DNA of 64,000 nucleotides, taken from contig VXBA01001841.1 in NCBI GenBank assembly GCA_013399895.1, forward strand, positions 595,916 to 659,915, written 5' to 3'. The position numbers and the translations under genes were made by a program. Positions 37,981 to 47,321 of the stretch are shown piece by piece (the first letter of the stretch is position 1; each line of letters opens with the position of its first letter). A model generated the notes under the pieces. The model ran no database searches. It was not told the origin of the DNA and worked only from the letters and a program-made list of their open reading frames with translations. Source of the DNA: Serilophus lunatus. Its lineage: Eukaryota; Chordata; Aves; Passeriformes; Eurylaimidae.

Positions 37981-39533
37981 CATCCTCCTACAACTTCTAC
38001 TCTAAAGAGAAGTATCCTGTCTTGTGTTTCCTGTTGCTAGGCTACATGACTCATGCTTATTTAAGACACAATTATATGGCATAAAATAATATAATGTAGA
38101 AATGTCTAAGCTCAGTTGCTGTGGGGTAGTTTTGGTTATTGGAAGCATTGTTTGCCACAACAGTGTAACATTCTATTAAAGCTGAATTACCCCACAGAGA
38201 AATTATTTCTTTTAGCTAATATAACTCTCTTTGAGTCATCCCAGTTCTTGCACGATCTTAAGATATTCTTGATGGTTTGTACCTTTAGATACTCTACACA
38301 TCTTTTGAGTAGACCTTCCTGTAACTTGTACTGGCTTGATAAGGTTTGTCTTGAACTCTTAAATTATAATTAACAGCTTGCCATATAATGGAAGATACTT
38401 CTTACCCTGTTTTCCTGCTAGAGGTTAAAGCTCCAGACACATTCTTTCATCCACAAATCGAAGAACCTGAGCTTTTCATGTGTTCTGCTTCCTGGACATG
38501 TCCAAATACCTTGTAGTGAGATTCCTTTTCAGAATTAGTCCTTTTTACAAAGCAAAACACATGTTTACAGGAGATTTACTAGTATCTTCCTTTTTTCAGA
38601 AGTTTGAGTATATATAGATTGATTAATCTGTTTTGAGTCTTTTCTAGAATGCACTGAACAAATTCAAAATTATGGCCAGGATTTAAAAAAAAAAATTCTT
38701 AAATTCTCCAACCTGATTAGCTGCTATATATAATCTTTTTCAAGCAGTGCATTAAGCAGTACAATTAAACATTTAGTATTGTATAATTTGCCCATACTCT
38801 ATGCAGCTAAAAAACATAGAAAGTTTTTCTTTAGATTTCTGAAGGTTATTTCATTTTTTTAATGTATTTATCCCTACTTATGTGCTTAATTACCAAGTGA
38901 GGACATGAAGTTTGCAATTGAAGACCAGTGGGATTTGTGATGTTCTGGTTTCTTATGGAAGATTTTCATATTTGCTCCTGAGAAAATTACCTCCTAGTTC
39001 AAGCAATATAGGACTGTGAAAATAAAAATAAGTTTTGAAATATAGATTTTCTGTGTATAATACCTATGAGAAGATAATAAAAGAAGTAAGAAATGTTATG
39101 CAAGTCCTAATTGAGTTCTGTGTGATCCAGTGTAGCACCATGTTATCCTTGTATGTGATGCAATTACTTCTATCTATATGACTATAAACAAACTCAATAT
39201 TAACACAATCCCATCCAGCTGAGCACATGGAACATACATTACCAGTATAAAGATGATTTTAATTAAATTGCCTTATACACAAAAATTACTGGTCTGAAAT
39301 GGGCCTTATGTGTTTTGATGAAAAACACTTTGAAGTGCTGCAAACATGGCAGGTCCACATTCACAATTGGACAACTCTGTCCATAAATTCAAGGTTTTAA
39401 ATCTTGTACTACTGCAGAACTCACAGAGGACTTTCCACTAGTAGGGCTGACTTGCCAGAAAACTTCTGGCATCTCAGCATGGCACAACCTGAGTCAATTG
39501 CTAGTTCCTCATCTCAATAGCAGTGAGAATCTG
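37977..39533. other. AT-rich non-coding DNA
   Basis: No gene or repeat was recognised between the T tract and the LTR-like element. Confidence 0.5.
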
Positions 39534-39597
39534 TGTTGGGGTTTGGAGGGAGTGCTGGGTCTTTTTGACTGGAGGGGGTGGTCCTGGGGAGGTTCTT

Positions 39598-39620
39598 GGG
39601 GGACAGGGGGAGGGAAAGGG
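39598..39620 (+). other. Canonical G-quadruplex motif
   Basis: Runs G5, G5, G3 and G3 are separated by loops of 3, 1 and 3 nt. More G runs lie just upstream (39572-39590), so several registers are possible. It sits about 65 bp inside the left end of the LTR-like element. Confidence 0.7.
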
Positions 39621-39658
39621 TGTTTGGAACTGCTCACTGGCTCCATGTTCTGTGTAAA

Positions 39659-40439
39659 ACATGTTTTTTTCCCTTGAGAAAGAAAATCGAGGCAGAGACT
39701 TACCGGGAGCTCAGTACCGGGGGTGTTCCTCTCCTCCCGGTCCTGGTTCCCGCGGTGGGGGAACAGCAGCAGCAGGGGAGGAGAGCGGCTCGTTTTGCAA
39801 TGTGACCGCGGTGCCAGGGGGAGAGACAGGAGTGGTGCCGGCAGCGGGCAGCAGCCGCACCCATGGCCAGTGCCCACGTTGCAGCAAGCCTGGGTCCCGC
39901 ACAGCGCTCCGATTGGCAGTGGTGCGGCGTGGAGTGCACGGTCCTGGCTCAGCAGTATGAGCAACGGCAGCTCCGCTCCCCGGCTCCCAGTGGCGGCTCC
40001 CCTCCCCGGCCTCCCAAGCGGCAGCCAGCCCCTGCTCTGAGCGGCGGTGGCCGGTCCCAGCTCACGAGCAGTCCCTGTGAGCGGCGGGTGCCTCACCGGG
40101 AAGCCCTGCTGCCTGTAACCAGTTCCCTGCAGCGACCCAGGGAGCACCCCAGTGGCCGTGGCAGGTGCCCCACGGGTGAGCCTGGTGGCCCTGGGTGTAT
40201 CCCCGTGGCTGTCAGCCAGCAAAGGCTGCCGGCCCCTCCGGGCCTGAACGCACAGTATTTCAACAGCAGCTCCCTGGCCCACGGGTGGCTCCTGCAGTCC
40301 CACTGGCTTTGGAGACCCCTCGTGGCGGGGTTCCTGTGGACAGCATGTGCCCTGGGGAGGCGGCAGCCGCTCCGAGGGTGCCGTGGGTGACCTGCTGCCA
40401 GTAAAGATGGAGCCTCCAAGTACCAAATACATGTTTTTT
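39659..40439. repeat. GC/CpG-rich block bounded by an 11-bp direct repeat
   Basis: ACATGTTTTTT occurs at 39659-39669 and again at 40429-40439. Between them lies about 760 bp that is far richer in G, C and CpG than anything else in the window. The arrangement is that of an insertion with a target-site duplication, but no poly(A), terminal repeat or known element was identified. A consensus splice donor on the minus strand (ACTTAC on the plus strand, 39708-39713) lies at its left edge. The 329-codon minus-strand frame across it (40498-39509) has the proline/glycine/arginine-rich composition expected of GC-rich DNA without stops, so it is not called as a gene. Confidence 0.4.
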
Positions 40440-43400
40440 GGCGAGAACCACCATTTTGCCTGGAGTGAAGACCCTGGAAGAGAGGTGGAGCCTGACACCG
40501 CTGGTCAATCAGAAGATGGCTTATCCAGGAAGAAGACAGCGAGATTCCCGTAAGACTTGGAGGGCTTAAAAAAGCTGAACACAGAAGTCCTTCTCTTCAG
40601 CTTCTTGTGGGCTGGAGAACAGCACAGCCCCTCTCCTCCCGGCTTCCAGACCCTGCGGCTTGACTCTGTCCACCTCCATCGGCACCAGATCCAAGCCAGC
40701 ACAATCGCAAGCGAAAGCTTCCCTGAAGTCTTCCTGGGATGGGAGGTGCTTTTCACTTCTTTTATTTCCTTTTTTTCTTTCCCCTTTTTGTGACTTTTCT
40801 TGGGTGTATTTTTGTTTAAGTCTGAGGTTTGCATAAAGGTTCTTTTGGTAGAGCCCTAGATGAATAAACTGTTACCTGCTGTTAAAATTCTGTTTAGTAA
40901 TTTCGTCATCGTTGGGCATGCCCCCAGTGAAAAATAGTGGTTCAAACCACCGCAACCTGTCATGCGTTCAAGCAAGGAGCCTGCTAGGGTCTGAGAAGAC
41001 CAGATAGCAAAGAATCCTAGCAGAAATCCTGTAAAACAAACTTGGAAGGAATTTTCAAGAGGTCAGTCTTCACTTTAAGCCCCAAGGTATAATCAGGTCT
41101 TCCTGTATTATATATGATGCATATGTGTCGAGCTTGTTCTGAATATGATAGTGGAGATTTGGCTGACTCCAGGCAATCTCTTCCAGTACTTAGATATTTG
41201 TAGTGCTGTCTACTTCACCTGAAAGTCCCTGGTTTTTATCAAACCTGCTACTCCCTCCCTTATCTTCATTGGATGTGAAGAAATGGTTATTCTCTACTAT
41301 TTAATAATTTAATATATAAACAATAGAAAATCTGTTATCACATCTTCCTTCAGTTTTTATTAGATTAAAAACTATCACCTCCTTTCGACCTTATCGTGCT
41401 TGTTGTTCCCCTTATAATTCTTTCTCCCTTCGATTCCAAGTGTTATGTATTTTTCTTGAATCATACTGCCCAAAAAATGGAACAGTGCTTGCTTTGGAGC
41501 TTTACCAGCAGCTAATGCCACAAAAGAATGTCCTTATTCATCTTGCAGCCTACTACTGTACTTTATATTTTTCAGCATAGTAATTGAAAGGAGGTGAGAG
41601 ACTTGATCACCTTGACTTTACAAGCAGTAAGGTTTTCTATTTATTTTCTGAGATGTCATTCAGATGATATTAAAGGGATGATTTGTACTTCAAATTAACT
41701 TGCTACAACGCTTTCTGAAAAATAGATTATTTCAGGTTGTTGTTAAACTTGTATATAAACTAAATTATTCTTACAAAATTTTAATAAATAGAAAATACCT
41801 ATTTAATTTATGATGCTCCCAATATATTGCTTGTTTGAAAAATGCAACATTTTAAGAAATCCTACAGCACAGTCATAGAACTGTTTCTATTTAAGGGATT
41901 CTCAGGTTAGTCTGAATTGCCACATCTCTGAAAGACATGGATAAACTTGCCAAAACGGGTTCCCATATAACAACATAAGTAGCACCGATGCCCTGTTAAA
42001 ATCCACAAAGCCATGTGGTGTGATGAAGCTGCATGCCACATGACAAGTTACACTGTGTTTTATCACCACAAGGTAAAGAATTATATTCCATAGAACCTGC
42101 AGTATCGCAGGTTCAAAAACTGTGGCACTTCACAAATTGACATCTTGGCTGTGCCCCATGTGTGCCCTCTTGCATATTGCATTCATCTTTTGAGTTGGTT
42201 ATTAACGAGATGAAGGGGGACTAAAAACAATGGGCTGGGAGTAGTGAAAACTCTCCGTAGTAATCCCACTGCACGAGATGCAAAATGCTTTGTGTTGGAA
42301 ACGGATATTCTGCTTCTGTAAACAGCTTTCAAAGTAAAAGTCTTATGCTGCTCTCCTCTTCCATTTTACCCTCTTTCCCCTCTTCATCCCTTCTAGTGGA
42401 ATAACAGACATAATGACTTGATGTTTGGCTTTGGTGAGTCATGGCCTTGGTAGCAGAAGTGCTATAATTATCTTATTGCTACTATCACAGCATTGTAAGT
42501 ATTAAATGCAAAAAACAATGTTTCAATAGCTTTGGGGTTTTAACACTTACTGAGAAAAGCCAGGGAGTTCACAGTTAATGTTTCCCCTCTTTAAGTTAAT
42601 TTCTTCAGTATTTTTAGTGCATTTCTGCTTTACAAGCTGCAGATACTCATTATTGCAAGAATAAGCTACTGGAAGTCCATCTCTGTACTGCTGATTTCTA
42701 TCTATTGTCAACCATACTACAGGATTCACCTGCTGGAAAGGATCTTCTGATTAGCTTTCAGTACCTGGCACCTACGTAATCAGGCCTCTAAGAACTGGAG
42801 TAAGCTTTCATGTCTGCTCATGTAATAAGATATGCACCTGAGCTTCAGCAGCAGCAGAAGGAAAGGTGACATTGTTGAGCCCCTCTTGTTTCCTTCTTGG
42901 AAAGGTAGTACTCTATAGCTGTACTAATACAAAAGCATTAGAACAATGAGAAATGGAGAGAAAAGAAATTTGAATGTTTATCTCAATTTATTCTGTTGAT
43001 GTTTGGAAAGAAAGGTGATATTCCATAATTATCTTAGAGGAACTTTGCAGTATCACTATTTGGGGTTTGGCTGTCTTTCTGCCCTTACCTAAGGAACCTT
43101 GTTTCTGGCCTACTCTGAAGAAAACCACCTGATCTCTTCCATTTAACCACTTTTTTTCACCCCAGTTTCAGTGGCTGCTGTGTGTTTGTCACACAGTACC
43201 TTTAAATTTTCAACTTTTAATTTTAACTTTTAAGTTTGCTTTAAATGTGATGAGTTCCATTCAGAAATACCCATTGTGATGACTAAAGCCAGGTGTGGAG
43301 ATGTCTGTTGTAGGCCATGTAGGGGTATATTAGGAACCACTTTTGATACCTAAGGTTTTTAGAGCATAATTCTCTGCTTGTCCTTCTGCCTTTATGCTGA

Positions 43401-44613
43401 AGAATGCAACCTACTCCTTAGTACCTTCTTAGAGGGAAGACCTTGAGATTGGAAACATCTTTGAGTCTGAACAACTAAATTAAATGAAAAAATGCTAAGT
43501 AATAAATATCCTCAGGCAAGGAAAATGAGCTGAGAAAGAGCTACTCCTTTTTTACTGAATACTTGTATTTGATCAAAGGTTAATTCTGAAGGATTATGTT
43601 GTCTTTATGTGTTTATTTAGGGTAAGATTAGGACAAATGTTTAGTTTATTTTTAAAATGTTCTATATAGAATTTTCCAAAGGACACTTCATACTTGACCT
43701 ACTAATTATTTGCAAACCAAGTGCTGCTTCTGACTGAGGCAAAATTGCTAAAATTAACCACAGCATAAGGTCCCCAAATGTGTTTATTGGTCTATCAAAA
43801 TGTTTTCATCTGTGGTGTTTTGATATTTGCTGTTAGTCTCAGTCCTAAACTACACTTCTTCATTCAAGACTAACCAGATGATGATTCATATTTTGCAGTT
43901 CAGCGTAGTGGAAATAAGTTTGAGTTTTTTATGGATGTTCTATCTTCCAGTTGTTATTGCACACATTTATTTATGCTTTACTATTACTTCTGGACTTTAA
44001 AATCTAGCAAACACATACCCAGGAATGTCCTTTAATACCATTCTTTATAGCATGCAACCGAAAAGGAATCGGATTGAAAAATTTAGCTGACAAAATGACA
44101 GTGACAAACTTTCATGTAACCTGCTGATAGCTGCAGGATATCTTTGAAAACATTAATTAAAAAGGAGATGTAAACTTGTGCATGATTTTTACAAACGCTT
44201 CTCCTCCTCCTCCCCTGCACCCCCTCCCCCCCCAAAAAAATCATTAATGATTTTATATAATCCAAAATATTCACAGGTCTTGGAAGAAAAACATTCTTAT
44301 TCCTCTTTTGGGAGATGGTTCTGTCCTCCAGTACCAGAGATTTTATTCTTTGTTCTTTCCTTGTATTTACTTAGTTGCAGCTTATAGAGTTGCTTTCACT
44401 CTGTGGCCTTAGTTGCCTAAGAAAAGGACAAATGTCATTATTACATGGGCAGAGGGACTGGAGGGAAACACCAAACCGAACACATTAAACACTTAGCATT
44501 TAATGACAGCACTGGGGTTTCAGTGGGACTCAGGCTATTAAGGGGCTCAAAGCAGAAAGCAGATAAGAACACAACTTATATATTTCAAATACATGAAACT
44601 TCTGGTTTTTTAG

Positions 44614-44679
44614 CTAAGCTGAGGATGGTTGTTCATGCAAAAGACAAAAATCAGTTTCTGAAACTTGCAGAATTGAGAG
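44614..44679 (+). other. Putative 66-nt coding exon
   Basis: An acceptor (TTCTGGTTTTTTAG, AG at 44612-44613) is followed 66 nt later by a strong donor GAG|GTAAGTAT (GT at 44680-44681). The length is a multiple of three. Only one phase is open, reading K-L-R-M-V-V-H-A-K-D and continuing to L-A-E-L-R; the other two phases stop at once. The pyrimidine tract is interrupted by two G residues. I do not recognise the peptide. This is one of the better exon candidates here, but no partner exon was found. Confidence 0.22.
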
Positions 44680-44936
44680 GTAAGTATATTTTGAAAATTA
44701 ATCTTCAAACTTATACTGATTAATGAATCTCTTTTAGTTCTTTCAGACTAATTCCACAGAAAAACAGAGGAGTAAATAATGAAATATAAAACAGAGGACA
44801 AGTGTATAAGCATTTTCAGATTGCCAAGTTTGGGAATATCTAATTTGAAGGGAGGTTTCCATGCATCTTGAAACATATAGAGGAGCGACATACAATTCCT
44901 GTTTGATGTGAATTTGCATGGCTGCACTATTTCTTT

Positions 44937-44954
44937 AAAAAAAAAAAAAAAAAA
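44937..44954. repeat. A18 homopolymer
   Basis: Eighteen uninterrupted A residues preceded by TTTCTTT. No associated element was seen. Confidence 0.85.
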
Positions 44955-45224
44955 GACAAAGTGGCATTTAGAAATATTCCTTTATATTTATTTAATCGAA
45001 AAATAAAAATTAATCTAACCAACTTTGCAAAAGTATATAAGAACTGTTTAGTACACTGTGGAAGTTAGATGTACACATCTGCCTTCCACTGCCTTTAGTG
45101 TGGCCATAGCAGCTAGTGGAGGGTGATTCCTTGTCAGTCTGAGACAGTAACTGCATGGATGAGGCAGAAGCATGGAGCTCTAGCAGCTGCTGGAGTTGGA
45201 TCTCCTTGCTGAGGGTCACATAAG

Positions 45225-45345
45225 AACTTCAAAAAATGTGTAGAAGTTGAGATCAGGGACATAGTTTAGTGGTGGAAATGGCAGAGTTAATAGTTGGGAT
45301 CCGATCTTATACATCTCTTCCAGCATTAATCATCCTATGATTCTG
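45225..45345 (+). mobile_element. Short CR1 LINE 3' end, plus strand
   Basis: The phrases GGGACATAGTTTAGTGGTGG, then ATCTCTTCCAGCATTAATCA, then CCTATGATTCTGG keep CR1 3'-UTR order and end in one worn copy of the terminal repeat. Only about 120 bp remain. The left edge is approximate. Confidence 0.82.
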
Positions 45346-46729
45346 GAGTTGAACATGTGCGTGTGTTACTTCTCTGCATTTAAGAGGTAATGAAAATTGC
45401 AGCTGGTAGTATGATGAGGTTTTTAATAGCGGGCCTCTAAGAATCAGTAACACCTCACTGGCTGAAAAGGTCATGTCTAAATTCCCTACTTGCTTCTTCC
45501 TCCTCCTTTCACCACCAGCTGCTTCTTCTGGGTATTTCCAATAACTGCTGTTGGGGAAACTCCAGTTTTGTTGGCCTTGGATACAACCTTTTTCTGTAAC
45601 CACTAAAGATTTGCCCAAAGGTTGTGAGTCATAAGATGCTGTTTGCAGGGGAAGCAGCAAAAGAATCATGGGAGATGCCAGGGAAGGAAGGTCTTTTCCT
45701 CTTTAGTCTTCACAGGTTTTTAGTGTTGGAGAAATCTACATCTAACCTGTATTTTCAGTGTAGTTTCACTAAAAACAGCTTCTTGTTTCTGTTTTTTGCT
45801 ATATTTAGTCTGACCTTTTTTTCCCCTTTGGTAAACCAATATGCTTAAGTCCATTTGTGTTTTACTCCCACTGTCTTCCTTTGCGTACAGACTACATAAA
45901 AAGCAAGTAACTATCCTCCTCCTAAAGGCTTCTCTATCTTTATTAACTCATTAAGATTGTAATTCTACTTCAAAAGACCCTCCATTGCAGGAACTGCTAC
46001 ACTACTGACTTATAAATGCTTGTAAGAGCTTCCCCTCTACACGTATTTTATAAAACTGATATCTAGTTTGAGATTTGCTTTCTACTTACACTAGATATGA
46101 CACAATGAAGATACATGATAGATGCAGAGGGATTTTGGAAGAAAGATCATTTGGGTGAAGCAGTCATAGCTTCTCTTAGGGTTTTACAGTTCTAATTCCT
46201 AGTTACCCCTATTAAAATCTGTAATAATTATCCTTTGCTTTGCAGAATAGGACACTCTGGTGTCTATGAATTTTACTGAAATAAAGATTCTGCTTCTAAA
46301 ACCTAACCCTCTAGAATTTTATTTATGTGAGTGCTTAGTCAGTGAGTCCAAGAAGATCAGAATACATGAAAATTTTATTAACCTGACGTTCTCTAGAATT
46401 GGATGAGAGAAAAATTTCCTTGCAATACCTTTATAGCTACTTTGCAGAGCTTCTAGCTTAATTTTAGTATTCTAAAATAAGTATTAACAACCTATCCAAT
46501 TAAAAATAATTTTTATTTATTCTTTCCTATTTTTATCTGCTCTGATGAAGCTCAGTACTTTACCTCACTTCCAAGAGAAAATTGGAGGAGTTTAGAGAAG
46601 GTGGGTTTTTTTAAACTCTATTACCATAAAGTAAGATGACAGCAGTCTTTCCTGCACTCTCTTGTGTGTCATTCAGATGTACTGCAGATAATAAAGGAGA
46701 AATTAAGGGAAACACCCATAGCCTAAACA
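45346..46729. other. AT-rich non-coding DNA
   Basis: Nothing recognisable as a gene or repeat. Confidence 0.5.
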
Positions 46730-47321
46730 GGTGTTGTACTTTAACTTCAGCCAGCACCATGCGTCTGCCCACTCATTCCCCTACCAGTGGGATCACGAGA
46801 AAATTGGAAGGATAAGAAAGAGAAAACTTGTGAATTGAGATCAAGACATTTTAATAAAGAAAGGAAAAGCTGCACACACAAACAAAGCAAAGCAACAAAT
46901 TCATTCACTACTTCCCACTGGCAGGCAGCTGTTCTGTCACCCCTAGGAGAACAGGGCCCTATCATATGTAACAGTGATTTGAGAAAGCAAACACTCAAAA
47001 TGTCCCCACTTTGCTCCTTCTTTCTCCCTACTTTGTACATTGAGCGTGATGTCATAGGATCCAGAATATCCCTTTGCCCACTTTGGGTCACCTGTCCTGT
47101 CTGTGTCTCCTCCCACCCCTCCATATACCCCCAGCCTCCTCACCAGTGTGTCAGTAAGAAAAGCTGAAAAGGTCTTGGCTCTGTGTAAGCCCTGATCAAC
47201 ACTAACAAAAACATCTTTATATTATCATCACTGTGTTCAGCACAAATCCAAACCACAGTCGCATACCCCTCACAGTGAAGAAAACTAACTCGACCTCATC
47301 CCAAACCAGCCCAACAGGTGT
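46730..47321 (-). mobile_element. Solo LTR of an avian endogenous retrovirus (46735-47316) with perfect 5-bp target duplication
   Basis: On the minus strand the LTR opens TGTTGGGCTGGTTTGG at 47316 and ends in ...GTACA at 46735, giving TG...CA termini. Conserved family phrases on the plus strand are TGACATCATA-like GTGATGTCATAGG near 47046, GAATATCCCTTTG near 47063, GGTCTTGGCTCTGTGTAAGC near 47172, and CAGCACAAATCCAAACCA near 47240. The pentamer GGTGT flanks it exactly (46730-46734 and 47317-47321). The element is 582 bp and no gag, pol or env adjoins it, so it is a solo LTR. The family is one I recognise as common in neoavian genomes; its U3 TATA/AATAAA region (near 47033) is degraded here. 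Plus-strand frames such as 46787-47167 are not genes. Confidence 0.9.

Larger units (their letters stand above)
39534..40954 (+). mobile_element. LTR-like element, GC-rich, with probable nested insertion
   Basis: The left end TGTTGGGGTTTGG (39534) and the complement of the right end, TGCGGTGGTTTGA (from 40954), agree at 10 of 13 positions and give TG...CA termini. The flanks ATCTG (39529-39533) and ACCTG (40955-40959) form a 5-bp duplication with one transition. AATAAA at 40863-40868 and a T-rich stretch before it fit the R/U5 end of a plus-strand LTR. The palindrome GTGGTTCAAACCAC lies at 40937-40950. At 1421 bp it is long for a solo LTR. Removing the GC-rich block bounded by an 11-bp direct repeat leaves about 650 bp. 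No retroviral coding domain was found. Alternatives are a non-autonomous LTR element or a genuine CpG island with coincidental ends. Confidence 0.55.
40955..45224. other. AT-rich non-coding DNA, about 4.3 kb
   Basis: No gene was recognised. The stretch contains a hairpin at 42093-42114 (GAACCTGC / GCAGGTTC), a C-rich run at 44212-44233, the exon-like segment at 44614-44679 and an A18 tract at 44937-44954. Confidence 0.5.

Noticed and set aside
37778..38084. Phenylalanine-rich plus-strand frames
   Set aside because: They are translations of the T20 and T41 tracts.
39509..40498. 329-codon minus-strand open frame
   Set aside because: It spans the GC-rich block and both LTR-like flanks, is dominated by P, G, R, S and L, and has no domain. 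GC-rich DNA lacks stop codons, so long frames on several strands are expected, and other frames overlap it.
42107..42125. tRNA B-box-like GGTTCAAAAACT
   Set aside because: No matching A box, acceptor stem or cloverleaf could be drawn around it.
770..47316. A complete endogenous retrovirus between two of the LTRs
   Set aside because: The LTRs belong to different families or opposite orientations, each has its own target duplication, and no gag, pol or env remnant lies between them.
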